Positions 1 through 8,898 of a stretch of 52,829 bases of DNA are shown piece after piece. The notes beneath the pieces are model-generated. The model was not told the DNA's origin. It ran no database searches and saw nothing but the letters and a program-made list of their open reading frames with translations. The translations under genes and the position numbers were made by a program. Source of the stretch: Myxococcota bacterium (lineage in GTDB: Bacteria > Myxococcota > Kuafuiibacteriia > Kuafuiibacteriales > Kuafuiibacteriaceae). The DNA is taken from contig JANQQN010000261.1 in NCBI GenBank assembly GCA_028289325.1, forward strand, positions 1 to 52,829, read 5' to 3'. How positions within the stretch are numbered: the first letter of the stretch is position 1; every line of letters begins with the position of its first letter.

Positions 1-298
1 GTCGCCTGCGAACGATAACCTGGGGTTTCGCCGCAGGTTTGGCGTCCCCGCCCGGCGTCGCCGGCGCATCCTTCTTCCGGCGGCGGATCACCTTACCCCC
101 GCCTTTCGGACGGGGGTCGTCCGCCTTGACGCGCGCGCCGCCGTCGGACGACTTCTTGACCGCCCGACGGGCGTCGTCTTCGTCGACCGTAGACGAGTGC
201 GATTTGACGTCGAAACCCGCCTTCTTAAGCCGATTGATGAGGTCTCGGTTTTGCAGCCCGAGCTCCTTGGCCAACTCGTGTACCCGTTTTTTCCCCAT
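1..298 (-). CDS. infB: Translation initiation factor IF-2, N-terminal part (cut by window edge)
   Basis: IF-2 is the GTPase that brings initiator tRNA to the 30S subunit. Only the first 99 residues are in the window. They begin MGKKRVHELAKELGLQNRDL, the typical IF2_N helical domain (about residues 1-52), and continue into a Lys/Arg/Ala-rich linker that leads to the variable region before the G domain, which lies off the left edge. The ATG at 298 shares one base with the TGA of the upstream ylxR gene (TGATG), so translation is probably coupled. Operon order rimP-nusA-ylxR-infB is the widely conserved arrangement, which supports the call. The 3' end is outside the window. Confidence 0.93.
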   Translation of the reverse strand, partial: MGKKRVHELAKELGLQNRDLINRLKKAGFDVKSHSSTVDEDDARRAVKKSSDGGARVKADDPRPKGGGKVIRRRKKDAPATPGGDAKPAAKPQVIVRRR

Positions 299-1080
299 CA
301 GTTGCTACGCCCTCCTACAGGCTCGCCGTTGTCCCGGATGAGCCCCTCCTCTTGGGCTCGCGAGTGAGGCAACGCGCTCAGCCCGTCTCGCCGCGCCGCC
401 TCCGCGACGATCCGTAATGCCAGAGCGGATGGGCGGATGGCTACCACACCAACATCCCTTCGGCCTAGCTTCGATCCGAGATCGGCCTTGTTGATCGTCA
501 GCGGGACGACCGTGGTCGTCGTAGGGTCTGCGCCCTCCACCGACTGAATTCCCGAGAGCACCCGCTGCCGCGAACGTTCGCTAACATCCTGCGTCGTCAG
601 CAGGACGGGCGCCGGGGGAGTTTCGGATAACGCGTCCAGCACCGCGTCCATTCCGACGGCGGCCACCTGGGCCCGTCTCGCGATGCCCACCAGCTCGACC
701 AGACGATCGCCGAGCCGGCGAACGGCGTCATCGACCAGCGCCGCGGCCGCGTCCGGGGACAGCGGTTTTGCCCGCCCCTTAAAGGCGCGACCGATCCCCT
801 TGGGCCCGACGGCCTTGAGCACCGCCGCCCGCTCCGCCTGGACGTAGACCCCTCGACCCGGGGCCCGATCCAGTAGATCGATCGCCACACGACCGTCGGG
901 GGCCACCACCAGCCGCACCAGCTCGTCCTTTGGACGACGAGTCCGGGTTACGACGCACTGCCGCACCCCCGGCTGACCCCGGCGAGCAAAGCTCGGCTTC
1001 GGGTCGCCGGTTCGGCCCTGGTCGGCCCGGTCGTCGGGCTCGGTCCGCGCGGCGGCGGAAGATTGGCGGTTGGTGCTCAC
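298..1080 (-). CDS. ylxR: YlxR (DUF448) RNA-binding protein with a C-terminal L7Ae-like domain
   Basis: The 260-aa product has a basic, disordered N terminus, then a YlxR/DUF448 domain (about residues 35-110; RQCVVTRTRRPKDELVRLV followed by GRGVYV). A second, L7Ae/YlxQ-like domain follows (about 110-210; LVGIARRAQVAAVGMDAVLDA). In Firmicutes ylxR and ylxQ are separate neighbouring genes between nusA and infB; here both modules sit in one protein in the same place. The start is GTG at 1080 with AAGGG five bases upstream. The gene lies 27 bp after nusA and overlaps infB by one base. YlxR has been linked to RNA binding and RNase P in some bacteria; its role here is inferred. The last about 45 residues look like an unstructured tail. 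Confidence 0.85.
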   Translation of the reverse strand: MSTNRQSSAAARTEPDDRADQGRTGDPKPSFARRGQPGVRQCVVTRTRRPKDELVRLVVAPDGRVAIDLLDRAPGRGVYVQAERAAVLKAVGPKGIGRAFKGRAKPLSPDAAAALVDDAVRRLGDRLVELVGIARRAQVAAVGMDAVLDALSETPPAPVLLTTQDVSERSRQRVLSGIQSVEGADPTTTTVVPLTINKADLGSKLGRRDVGVVAIRPSALALRIVAEAARRDGLSALPHSRAQEEGLIRDNGEPVGGRSN

Positions 1081-1107
1081 GTACCCTTTCCATCGAGGCG
1101 ATCATCG

Positions 1108-2754
1108 TCACGCCGTCGCTTCGGACGCCTCGGGCTCCTCTTGTAATAGCTCGGACGGCTCATAGCCGTCTTCCGGACCCGCGTCTTCCGACGACGGCTC
1201 CACGGTTTGGCCGTCCTTCTCCTTATGGATGTACACCGCCGCCGCATGCCGAAGCTGGTCGAGCTTGTCGGGGGTGAGCCCCGCCCTTTCGGCGGTATTC
1301 TTGACCTCGTCGAGGCCGGCGATGTCCTCGACGGTGTGCAGCCCGGCCGTTTCCAGCTGCAGGGCCAGGGTCTCGCTCATCCCTTTCACCCGCACGATGC
1401 GGTCGGCCTCCGGCAATCGGTGGCTGCGATCGGTCGCGTCCCGAAACATCAGTCGAGCCTCTTCGCGAGCCTCCACTTCCTGCCGCTTCTTGGCGTCGAC
1501 CTCCTCCTGCTTCTCTTCCTCGACGACCCGTACCGCGTCTTCCTTGAGCCGCTTGGCGAAGTCTTCGCCGATGCCCGGAATGTTGGCGAGGAACGTCTCT
1601 TCGGTGTTGAGGATGTCCTGTGCCTGCCGGATCCCGTAGTTGTACAGGGTCTGAAGGTGGATGTCGTTGACCCCCTTCAGCCGTCCGAGCGACTGGAACG
1701 CGCGCTCCTTGATCTCGTTGACCTTGCTCTCGGAGATGATGTCGAGTCGCCAACCGGTCAACTGCGAGGCGAGGCGGACGTTCTGCCCGCGCCGACCGAT
1801 GGCCAGCGAGAGCTGATCGTCGGGAACGATGATCTCCATGCCGTGGTTCGACTCGTCGACCAGCACTCGGCTCACCTCTGCCGGTGCGAGCGCGTTACAC
1901 ACGAACCGCGCCGTATCCTCGTCGAAGGGAACGATATCGACCTTCTCTCCCCGTAGCTCCTGGACCACGGCTTGGACGCGCGACCCCTTCATACCTACGC
2001 AGGCGCCGACGGGATCCACGTCGCGGTCCGACGACGACACCGCGATCTTCGATCGCGCGCCGGGCTCGCGGGCCGCCGCTTCGATCTTGACGATGCCTTC
2101 GTAGATCTCCGGGACTTCCATCTCGAAGAGCTTGATGAGCAGGCCCGGCGACGTGCGGCTGAGCACGATTTGCGAGCCGCGAGCCTGTTTGTTGACGTCG
2201 AGGACGTAGGCCTGGATCCGATCGTTGACCCGGTAGGACTCGCGCGGACACTGCTCTCGGACCGGGAGCACCGCTTCCGCGCGGCCGAGGTCGACGATGA
2301 TGTTTCCGCGCTCGAACCGGCGCACGACTCCGGTCGCCAGCTCCTCTTTGCGGTCGGAGTACTCGTTAAAGACGTTCTCTCGCTCCGCCTCACGAACCCG
2401 CTGAATGATGACCTGCTTGGCGGTTTGGGCCGCGATGCGCCCAAGCCCCGCCTTGTCGATCGACATCCCGAGTGAATCCCCGATCTGGCAGTCGGGATCC
2501 AGCTCGACCGCCTCTTCGTAGAGGAGCTGCGTCGACGCGTCGTCGATCTGTTCGACGACGGTCCGGAACTCGAACAGCTCGACCTCCCCCGACTCCTCGC
2601 TGAAGTGCGCCTCGATGTCTCGGTCATCCCCGAAGACCTTGCGGGCTGCGGTCAGCATCGCGGCCTCGAGGGCCTCGACGAGCAAGGACCGCGAGATGCC
2701 TTTGTCTTTCGCGACCTGGTCGATGATGGTGTTCAGGTTATCCAGCTGCTCCAT
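1108..2754 (-). CDS. nusA: Transcription termination/antitermination protein NusA
   Basis: NusA binds RNA polymerase and controls pausing, termination and antitermination. The 548-aa protein has the full order: N-terminal RNAP-binding domain (about 1-125), S1 domain (about 135-200), KH1 and KH2 (about 225-345; [21 protein letters not shown] is diagnostic and is cited here in part). Two C-terminal helix-hairpin-helix/AR-like regions follow (about 360-520), and the tail is acidic. A TTG lies two codons earlier, at 2760. The ATG at 2754 is preferred because GAGG is seven bases upstream of it, while the TTG would sit almost on the ribosome-binding site. It is 12 bp downstream of rimP and upstream of ylxR-infB in one operon. 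Confidence 0.96.
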   Translation of the reverse strand: MEQLDNLNTIIDQVAKDKGISRSLLVEALEAAMLTAARKVFGDDRDIEAHFSEESGEVELFEFRTVVEQIDDASTQLLYEEAVELDPDCQIGDSLGMSIDKAGLGRIAAQTAKQVIIQRVREAERENVFNEYSDRKEELATGVVRRFERGNIIVDLGRAEAVLPVREQCPRESYRVNDRIQAYVLDVNKQARGSQIVLSRTSPGLLIKLFEMEVPEIYEGIVKIEAAAREPGARSKIAVSSSDRDVDPVGACVGMKGSRVQAVVQELRGEKVDIVPFDEDTARFVCNALAPAEVSRVLVDESNHGMEIIVPDDQLSLAIGRRGQNVRLASQLTGWRLDIISESKVNEIKERAFQSLGRLKGVNDIHLQTLYNYGIRQAQDILNTEETFLANIPGIGEDFAKRLKEDAVRVVEEEKQEEVDAKKRQEVEAREEARLMFRDATDRSHRLPEADRIVRVKGMSETLALQLETAGLHTVEDIAGLDEVKNTAERAGLTPDKLDQLRHAAAVYIHKEKDGQTVEPSSEDAGPEDGYEPSELLQEEPEASEATA

Positions 2755-2766
2755 AAGCAAACCTCT

Positions 2767-3255
2767 TCAGAACTTGAGCTCGGGCTCCAGGTTGGCCTTG
2801 GCCACGTCGGCGACAGGCATCGTGTATCGATGCCCATCCACCTCGACGGTCAGCACACCGTCGTCCGAGATCCCGATCAGCTCGCCGGTAAACACGCGGC
2901 GGCCATCGATCTTCTGATATGTCTTAACCTTTACTCGCTGGCCGATGACCCGCTCGAAATGCGGTGTTTTGGTCAGCGGCCTGAACAGCCCCGGTGACGA
3001 GATCTCGAGGTTGTACTGGCCAGAAACCGCATCCTCCACGTCCAAGACGTCCGATATGACCCTCGATAGATGAGAGCAGTCGTCGACGGTCACCCCGTGA
3101 TGCTCGTCGCCCGGAGGCACCGTATCGACATACATGCGCAAAATCGCGCGTCCCATCTCTGTGACGAATTCGACATCGACGAGCTCGTACCCTTCGCGCT
3201 CGACGACCGCGTTCACCAGAGCTTTCGCCCGTTCGGCTGTGGTCGTCTCGCTCAA
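2767..3255 (-). CDS. rimP: Ribosome maturation factor RimP
   Basis: RimP helps 30S subunit maturation. The product (162 aa from the chosen start) shows the family features: an N-terminal helix followed by GYELVDVEF, then the LEISSPGLFRPL signature, and a C-terminal SH3-like barrel (GELIGISDDGVLTVEVDG). Start choice: TTG at 3255 follows GGAGG at a spacing of five and gives the usual length and the common SETTTAERA-type beginning. An in-frame GTG at 3318 would add 21 residues but has no evident ribosome-binding site. The gene heads the rimP-nusA-ylxR-infB operon. An intrinsic terminator sits about 105 bp upstream in the leader. Confidence 0.92.
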   Translation of the reverse strand: MSETTTAERAKALVNAVVEREGYELVDVEFVTEMGRAILRMYVDTVPPGDEHHGVTVDDCSHLSRVISDVLDVEDAVSGQYNLEISSPGLFRPLTKTPHFERVIGQRVKVKTYQKIDGRRVFTGELIGISDDGVLTVEVDGHRYTMPVADVAKANLEPELKF

Positions 3256-3361
3256 GGCCTCCTCCGATGACGTCGTGACTCGAATCGAAGCCGGTCTTCG
3301 GGGTGCTTCGTCGCTCACGATGGCCGTTCGGAGACGGCAAAACACAGCCCGAAGCACAAAC

Positions 3362-3396
3362 AAAAAAAGGTGGGTCGCCCTCGCGGGCCCCACCTT
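3362..3396 (-). terminator. Intrinsic terminator in the leader of the rimP-nusA-infB operon
   Basis: On the minus strand an 8-bp stem (AAGGTGGG pairing with CCCACCTT) continues, after a small bulge, into a GCCC/GGGC stem with a TCGC loop and is followed by a run of seven T. It is a textbook Rho-independent terminator. No minus-strand gene ends just before it: the adjacent upstream gene is on the plus strand and ileS starts its own minus-strand unit far away. It may therefore be an attenuator of the operon or a block to read-through from ileS. Confidence 0.85.
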
Positions 3397-3526
3397 CATT
3401 TGGCTTTCGCCGCAGAAAGGCTTCCCAACCTTGGTGGACCATTCAGGACGTTCGCGCAAGCAAAAAGCGTCATCGCCTCGTGAGGATCCGCATGCCGCCG
3501 CCGGCCCCGGCGACTACAGTCGAACC

Positions 3527-4108
3527 GTGGACGTATTCGACGCGATTCGACTTCGACGCTCGGTGAAGCCCGAGCGCATGAAACCGGACCCCATCGACCG
3601 AGAGACATTGGAGCGCCTGTTCGAGGCCGCCAACTGGGCGCCATCCCACGGTCTGACCGAGCCCTGGCGATTCATCGTGTTCCAGGGGAACGCGAAAAAG
3701 CAGCTCGCGGAGGCGATCTGCTCAACGATGGCCGACGAGGGGCAAGACACCCTGCCGGGCGACGATCCCCGCCGGGCGAAGATCGCCCTCAAGACCGACA
3801 CCGCCCCGGTGGTGGTGGCGATCGTTTGCCAGCCATCCACGAAGCCCAACATCGTAGAGATGGAAGAGATCGAATCGACGGCGATGGCGGTGCAGAACCT
3901 CCATCTCGCGTGCCGCGCACTCGACTTGGCCGGCTTTTGGTCCTCAGGAAAGAAGGCTTTCCACCCCAAGATGGCTTCGTTCTTGGAGCTCGAGGCGCCC
4001 GCTCGTTGCCTCGGTTTCTTCTACATCGGCTATCCCGCCAACGAGTGGCCGATCGGTCAGCGCCGGCCGTACCAAGAGAAGGTCATCTGGAGAGAACATC
4101 GATCTTGA
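3527..4108 (+). CDS. Nitroreductase family protein (YdjA-like, FMN-dependent)
   Basis: Nitroreductase-fold flavoprotein of 193 aa, the short YdjA-like type. It begins VDVFDAIRLRRSVKP, the usual first helix with the Arg-Arg-Ser FMN phosphate-binding motif. It continues with LFEAANWAPSHGLTEPWRF, which positions FMN, and ends with the GFFYIGYP strand. Substrate is not predictable; such enzymes reduce nitroaromatics, quinones or enones with NAD(P)H. Start is GTG at 3527, chosen because the family begins at this point; no strong ribosome-binding site is visible. It is divergent from rimP and convergent with ileS. Confidence 0.85.
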   Translation: MDVFDAIRLRRSVKPERMKPDPIDRETLERLFEAANWAPSHGLTEPWRFIVFQGNAKKQLAEAICSTMADEGQDTLPGDDPRRAKIALKTDTAPVVVAIVCQPSTKPNIVEMEEIESTAMAVQNLHLACRALDLAGFWSSGKKAFHPKMASFLELEAPARCLGFFYIGYPANEWPIGQRRPYQEKVIWREHRS

Positions 4109-4126
4109 GGACCGGATCGGCGATCC

Positions 4127-4240
4127 TATGTTGTAGTGCGAAGGCGTAAGCGCTACATTAGGAGCACCGAATGATATTCGGATGGCTCTCGAGCCCCGCT
4201 CAGCTCGCAAAGCGCGACTGGGTGGGGCTTTTGTTTTTGT
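4127..4240 (+). ncRNA. Candidate small structured RNA (three hairpins and a U-rich tail)
   Basis: Three hairpins follow one another: 4132-4157 (TGTAGTGC pairing with GCGCTACA, one G-U pair, 10-nt loop), 4167-4181 (CCGAAT, GAT loop, ATTCGG, perfect), and 4192-4229 (AGCCCC with GGGGCT) running into a T-rich tract. The last one can also serve simply as the terminator of the nitroreductase gene. A TTGAGG/16 bp/TATGTT promoter-like pair (4105-4132) lies at the 5' side, although its expected start point would fall inside the first stem. Function unknown; the call rests on structure alone. Confidence 0.35.
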
Positions 4241-4248
4241 TCCGCTGA
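4171..4248 (+). CDS. Possible 25-aa small protein (doubtful)
   Basis: An ATG at 4171 is preceded by AGGAG at a spacing of seven and opens a 25-codon frame (MIFGWLSSPAQLAKRDWVGL, then LFLFR and TGA). It has hydrophobic ends around a short basic patch. The frame runs through both the second hairpin and the terminator stem of the structured region 4127-4240, so either the RNA or the peptide may be the real product. Kept because the ribosome-binding site is good; no homology claim is made. Confidence 0.2.
   Translation: MIFGWLSSPAQLAKRDWVGLLFLFR
4192..4240 (+). terminator. Intrinsic terminator downstream of the nitroreductase gene
   Basis: A stem made of AGCCCC (4192-4197) and GGGGCT (4224-4229) encloses a GC-rich inner region and is followed by TTTGTTTTTG. 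It would end plus-strand transcripts from 3527 before they run into the convergent ileS gene. Confidence 0.75.
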
Positions 4249-4293
4249 CCGCGAACGCACACCGGGTGCGCGCGCGACCAACGACCCAGCGCT

Positions 4294-7200
4294 TCAACGG
4301 ACCGGTGTTGGCGGCGTTGAACCGGTGCGGCGCGGCGCCACCACCATGTCGATGGTCAACGGGTGTCCTTCGACGGTGACCTGCGCTGATTCGCCCCCCA
4401 CATCGCCCTGTTCGAGGTCCAGCTCGACGGTGAGGGTCTCGGCCTTCAGCTCGTCCTGGCGCGCCTGGCACACTTGAAGCAGCGCCGGGCTGCCGGATAA
4501 GCCCAATCGAATCCGATCCGCAAAATCCAGCCTCAGGTTCTTCCGCTGAGCCTGCACGCGCGCCAGCACCTCACGAAACAGCCCGTCGGCGCGGAGCTGA
4601 TCGTCGAGCTGGGTGTTCAACACAACCACGCCGACCGGCGCGCTGGCCGCGGCAAAACCCTCTTTTGCCTCCACCGACACCACGAGCTCCTCTTTCGTCA
4701 GCGCCAGCGCCGCGCCGTCGACGGTCAAGGTCACTTGTCCGTCGGCATCCAGCGCGCGCTTCAGGTGATCGGGGTCCTCGGCCATGATCGCCTTTTGCGT
4801 CGCCTTCATCTTCGGCCCTAGCCGTCGACCGAGGGCCTTGAAGTCCGGCTTCACCTTGTAGGTGACGAACTCGTCGGCGGCCTCGGTGAAGGTCACCCGG
4901 TTCACATTGAGCTCCTCGGCCATGATGTCGGCGTACTCGGCCAACGACGTGGCGCGAGCGGGATCCGCGAGGATGATCTCCGCTTCCGCCAGCGGCTGCC
5001 GCGTCTTCAACTTGTTGTTCGCCCGAACCTGAAGCCCGAGCGACACCAAATCTCGAACCTCCTGCATGTCTTGCGACAACATCCGGTCGATGCGGGATGC
5101 GTCACCGATGGGGAACAAACGAAGGTGAACGGAATCCGGGTGCCCCTCTCCATACACATCGACGACCAGGGCTTGGTACATGTCCTCCGAAGCGAACGGC
5201 AGGAACGGCGCCAGCATCAGCGCGAGATCCCGCAGGCACTGGTAGAGGGTCCAGTACGCATCGAGCTTGTCCTGTTCGCGGCCTGGGGCCCAGAATCGCT
5301 CCCGAGACCGGCGCACGTACCAGTTGGACAACCCCTCCACGAACGCGCTCAAGACCTGCGTCGCCTCGTACGAACGGAACGCGTCCATGTGTTCGACGAC
5401 CTGGAGCTTGGTTCGTTCGAGCTCCGACAGCACCCACCGGTCGAGGAGCGCGCGCTGCTCCGACGGCCGCCGAGCCCCTTCGTCGGCGACGGGATCGAAG
5501 CTGTCGATGTTCGCGTAGGTGACGAAGAATGCGTAAACGTTCCGCAGCTTGATCGGCAGCTCCTTTTGCTGCGTGCGTACGTTCGGCAATGAGTGTCGGG
5601 TGCTATTCCACGGCGGGTTCGACGCGTAGAAAAACCATCGAAAGGCATCCGCCCCCGGCGCCGGCATGCCCTCGTACTCGAGGATCACCCGCTGGTTTTC
5701 GGGCAGATTCGGCACTTCCGCCGCCCGGACGTCGGGGGGACCGAAGCTCAACTTGAGCGCTTTTTTGTCGGTGGCACTCAGGAGCACCACCCGCCGGGGA
5801 AAGACCGGATCGTTGGCTTTCTTCGGCTTGGGGACCGGCTTGAGCACCACCTTGCGCCGAGCTTTCGGATTATCGCGCCGATAGAGGACGACCTCCGAGC
5901 CGGGCCTCAGATCCAGGCCGTCGAAGTCGTCCTGCGCGATCATGGCCTCCCCTTTCTTGAGCTCGGGCAGGCCTTTGGCGTACGGCGCGACCTTTCCCGA
6001 CACGGGCGCGAACTCCATCCGGACGGAGTCGAGAATGACTTCGGGGGGCGTGTAGTTGCCGCGCGACTTGGACTCCTTCTTGCCTTCCTTATCGAGGACG
6101 TGGCCGAGCACGATGCACCGGCGATACGGGTGCGGGGACTCGGTCTCGTCGAAGATCAGGTTGCCGATGGTCATCAAGGAGTAGAACCAACCCCGGGTCT
6201 GATCGATCGCTTCGGTGATGAAGTCGGCGGGATACGACCGGGCCAGCGCTTCTTCGCTCCCCGGGACGTGCGGATAACCGAGCTGCGCGAACGGCATGCA
6301 GCCGGAGTCGAACCAGCAATCGATGACCTCGGGAACGCGGCGCATGGTCCCGCCGCACGCCGCGCACTCGAACGTGACTTGGTCGATCCACGGCTTGTGG
6401 ACCACCAGGTGTTCGGACAGGGACGGATCCGCCGCCTGAGCCGCTTTGAACGCCGCGAACGCCTCCGGGTTGCGGGCCTCGATCGCCGCGCAGGACTCGG
6501 GGGCCTCCATCGTTTCGCATTCGTCGCAGACCCAAATGTTGAGCGGCGTCCCCCAAAAACGCTCCCGCGACAGGGCCCAGTCCACGTTGCCATCCAAGAA
6601 ATCGCCGAAGCGGCCATCGCGGATGTGTTCCGGCTGCCAAACGACCTCCTGGTTGTTCTCGATGACCCGGTCGATCTTGGCGGTGGTGCGGATGAACCAC
6701 GCCTGCCGCGCGTACTGGATCAGCGGATCGTCGTCGGATCGCCAGCAGAACGGGTAGTCGTGGCGATACACCTCGCTGTGGAGGAGCACTGCCTTATCCT
6801 TAAGGTATCGGATGAGCCCTTTATCGGTATCCTTGACCCACACCCCCTCGAAGCCGAGGTCCGCCATCCGGTCGGTGAACTTGCCGTCCGGCCCCACCGC
6901 GCACAGCATTTCGATGGCGTCGTCGCGCTGCTTCTCGTTGCGCCACGCCTTCCAGTCGTCCTCGCCGAACGCCGGGGCGAGATGGACGAGGCCGGTACCG
7001 GACTCCAAGGTCACGAAATAGTCTCGACTCGACGTATTGGACCGGTCGCCGTGGATGACCCGCCAGTACCGCTCGTCGTCGTCGGGCAGCGCCCGCGAGT
7101 AAACGTCGAAGGGAGGAAGGTACCGGCGCCCAACGAGCGCTTCACCCTTGATCGTTTTTTGAACCTTGAGGTCTCGCTTGAGCTTCTCGGCCAGGGGCTC

Positions 7201-7992
7201 GACCAAGGCCTCGGCGAGGATCAACGTCTCCCCGGTCTCCGCGTCGTCCACGTAGGCATAGTCGTAGTCCCCGTGAACGCCGACGAACGTATTGGAGGGC
7301 AGGGTCCAGGGGGTCGTGGTCCAGATCACCAGGCTCGCGTCTTCGTCGCGGAGGGGAAACTTCACGTAGATCGACGGGTCGTCGATGGTCTTGTACGCGT
7401 TTCCGACCTCGCCCGAGCTGAGCGCGGTTCCGCCCTGCGCCCACCACCAGACCACCTTGTGACCCTGGTACAGCAGATTTTTCTCGAACAGCTTCGACAG
7501 CGCCCACCAGACCGACTCGACGTAGGATTTGTGGAAGGTCACGTAGGCCTTGTCGAGGTCGACCCAAAAGCCGATCCGCTCGGTCATGTGCTCCCACTCG
7601 TTGGTGTACCGGAACACCGACTCGATGCACTTCTTGGAGAAGCGCTCGACGCCATACTCGATGATCGCTTCTTTACCGGAGATCCGGAGCTCCTTTTCGA
7701 CCTCCACCTCCACGGGCAGGCCGTGGGTATCCCACCCCGCCCGCCGCTCCACGTGATAACCGCGCATGGTCATGTAGCGGGGAAACAGGTCTTTGATGAC
7801 CCGGGTCAGGACGTGGCCGTTGTGCGGCAGCCCGTTGGCGGTCGGCGGTCCTTCGTAGAACACGAAGTCCGGCTTGCCCGCCGTCAGCTCGAGACTCCGC
7901 TCGAACACGTTACGCTCTTTCCAGAGCTCGAGGACCTTGCGTTCGAGCTCCGGAAAATTGGGCACGGCTTGGTCGAGCTTGGGGAACACCAT
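4294..7992 (-). CDS. ileS: Isoleucyl-tRNA synthetase with an insertion after the KMSKS loop
   Basis: Class I aminoacyl-tRNA synthetase charging tRNA-Ile. The signature LPHNGH (HIGH motif) is at about residues 55-60, and the KMSKS-equivalent reads ESKSRGNY near residue 640. The CP1 editing domain and the anticodon-binding domain (WVLSELERTKLQVVEHMDAF) are present. At 1,232 aa it is longer than most bacterial IleRS (about 930-1,050). Part of the excess is about 113 residues (about 5,670-6,010) between the KMSKS region and the GADAFRWFFYASNPPW block; this insert contains a barrel-like KKGEAMIAQDDFDG segment. The type resembles the eukaryote-like (type 2) IleRS. Start: ATG at 7992 with GGAG five bases upstream; the open frame continues upstream but without family sequence. 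Confidence 0.95.
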   Translation of the reverse strand: MVFPKLDQAVPNFPELERKVLELWKERNVFERSLELTAGKPDFVFYEGPPTANGLPHNGHVLTRVIKDLFPRYMTMRGYHVERRAGWDTHGLPVEVEVEKELRISGKEAIIEYGVERFSKKCIESVFRYTNEWEHMTERIGFWVDLDKAYVTFHKSYVESVWWALSKLFEKNLLYQGHKVVWWWAQGGTALSSGEVGNAYKTIDDPSIYVKFPLRDEDASLVIWTTTPWTLPSNTFVGVHGDYDYAYVDDAETGETLILAEALVEPLAEKLKRDLKVQKTIKGEALVGRRYLPPFDVYSRALPDDDERYWRVIHGDRSNTSSRDYFVTLESGTGLVHLAPAFGEDDWKAWRNEKQRDDAIEMLCAVGPDGKFTDRMADLGFEGVWVKDTDKGLIRYLKDKAVLLHSEVYRHDYPFCWRSDDDPLIQYARQAWFIRTTAKIDRVIENNQEVVWQPEHIRDGRFGDFLDGNVDWALSRERFWGTPLNIWVCDECETMEAPESCAAIEARNPEAFAAFKAAQAADPSLSEHLVVHKPWIDQVTFECAACGGTMRRVPEVIDCWFDSGCMPFAQLGYPHVPGSEEALARSYPADFITEAIDQTRGWFYSLMTIGNLIFDETESPHPYRRCIVLGHVLDKEGKKESKSRGNYTPPEVILDSVRMEFAPVSGKVAPYAKGLPELKKGEAMIAQDDFDGLDLRPGSEVVLYRRDNPKARRKVVLKPVPKPKKANDPVFPRRVVLLSATDKKALKLSFGPPDVRAAEVPNLPENQRVILEYEGMPAPGADAFRWFFYASNPPWNSTRHSLPNVRTQQKELPIKLRNVYAFFVTYANIDSFDPVADEGARRPSEQRALLDRWVLSELERTKLQVVEHMDAFRSYEATQVLSAFVEGLSNWYVRRSRERFWAPGREQDKLDAYWTLYQCLRDLALMLAPFLPFASEDMYQALVVDVYGEGHPDSVHLRLFPIGDASRIDRMLSQDMQEVRDLVSLGLQVRANNKLKTRQPLAEAEIILADPARATSLAEYADIMAEELNVNRVTFTEAADEFVTYKVKPDFKALGRRLGPKMKATQKAIMAEDPDHLKRALDADGQVTLTVDGAALALTKEELVVSVEAKEGFAAASAPVGVVVLNTQLDDQLRADGLFREVLARVQAQRKNLRLDFADRIRLGLSGSPALLQVCQARQDELKAETLTVELDLEQGDVGGESAQVTVEGHPLTIDMVVAPRRTGSTPPTPVR

Positions 7993-8067
7993 CGGGCTCC
8001 GGACCGTAGGCGCGGCGGTCCGCTGTTGCAACCGTCTTCCCCACCCCAGGTCTGGTAGAAGAAGCAT

Positions 8068-8895
8068 ATGAGCTATCTCGCGGCGGTAGTGCAGCTGAGC
8101 ACGTCCGATGATCCCACCGGGTCCCTGCAGCGGGCGCTGAACGGGATCGATCAGGCCGCCGACCGGGGCGCGCAGCTGGTCGCGCTTCCGGAGAACGTGC
8201 ACTTCATGGGGGCGGAAAACGACAAGCGCGACCACGCCGAGCCTCTCGAAGGCCCGACGTTCGCCGCCTTATCCGCGAAGGCCAAGCAGCGGCAGGTCTA
8301 CTTGCTCGCGGGCAGCCTCCCGGAGACCAGCCCCGATCCCCTCCGGCCCTACAACACCTCGGTATTGTTCGGTCCCGACGGGGCACGGCGCGCGGTGTAC
8401 CGAAAGCTGCATCTGTTCGACGTGGCCCTCGGCCCGGGGGCCACCCATACCGAGTCCGCGGCCACCACCCCCGGCGAGCACGCGGTGGTAGTCGAGACCC
8501 CGCTCGGGCGGTGGGGCCTGACCATCTGCTACGACCTGAGGTTTCCGGACCTGTTTCGCGCGCTTCGCCGGGCGGGGGCGGAGATGATCTTCGTCCCTTC
8601 CGCGTTCACCATCCCCACCGGCCGGGACCACTGGACGACGCTCCTGCGGGCTCGCGCGATCGAAAACCAGTGCTACATCGTGGCGCCGGCCCAGGTGGGC
8701 GAAAACGGCCCCGTCCGCCGCACCTACGGACGCTCGATGATCATCGACCCCTGGGGCACGATCCTGTGCACCTGCCCCGACCGACCGGCGGTGGCGGTGG
8801 CGTCGATCGACCTCTCCGCGGTCCACGACCTTCGGCGCCGGCTTCCTTGCCTCGAGCACGAGCGCCGGTTTCAGGTATCGACAGGACAGGCGTGA
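8068..8895 (+). CDS. Carbon-nitrogen hydrolase, Nit1/Nit2-like amidase
   Basis: Nitrilase-superfamily amidase of 275 aa. The catalytic triad can be read directly: Glu42 in ALPENVHF, Lys113 in YRKLHLFD, and Cys154 in LTICYDLRFPDLFR. The RKLHLFDV and CYDLRFP contexts are those of the Nit1/Nit2 branch, which removes the amide from deaminated glutathione or alpha-ketoglutaramate as metabolite repair; that substrate assignment is inferred. No signal peptide, so cytoplasmic. It begins at ATG 8068, 75 bp from the divergent ileS start, and is followed after 3 bp by rsmD, so the two are probably co-transcribed. Confidence 0.9.
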   Translation: MSYLAAVVQLSTSDDPTGSLQRALNGIDQAADRGAQLVALPENVHFMGAENDKRDHAEPLEGPTFAALSAKAKQRQVYLLAGSLPETSPDPLRPYNTSVLFGPDGARRAVYRKLHLFDVALGPGATHTESAATTPGEHAVVVETPLGRWGLTICYDLRFPDLFRALRRAGAEMIFVPSAFTIPTGRDHWTTLLRARAIENQCYIVAPAQVGENGPVRRTYGRSMIIDPWGTILCTCPDRPAVAVASIDLSAVHDLRRRLPCLEHERRFQVSTGQA

Positions 8896-8898
8896 GCA

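Noticed and set aside
2755..2760. TTG at 2760 as start of nusA.
   Set aside because: The ribosome-binding site would be only a few bases away; ATG 2754 has proper spacing.
5593..8058. Very long open frame (over 800 codons) on the plus strand opposite ileS.
   Set aside because: It mirrors the ileS coding strand in a high-GC genome, shows no domain order, and the minus strand encodes unmistakable IleRS.
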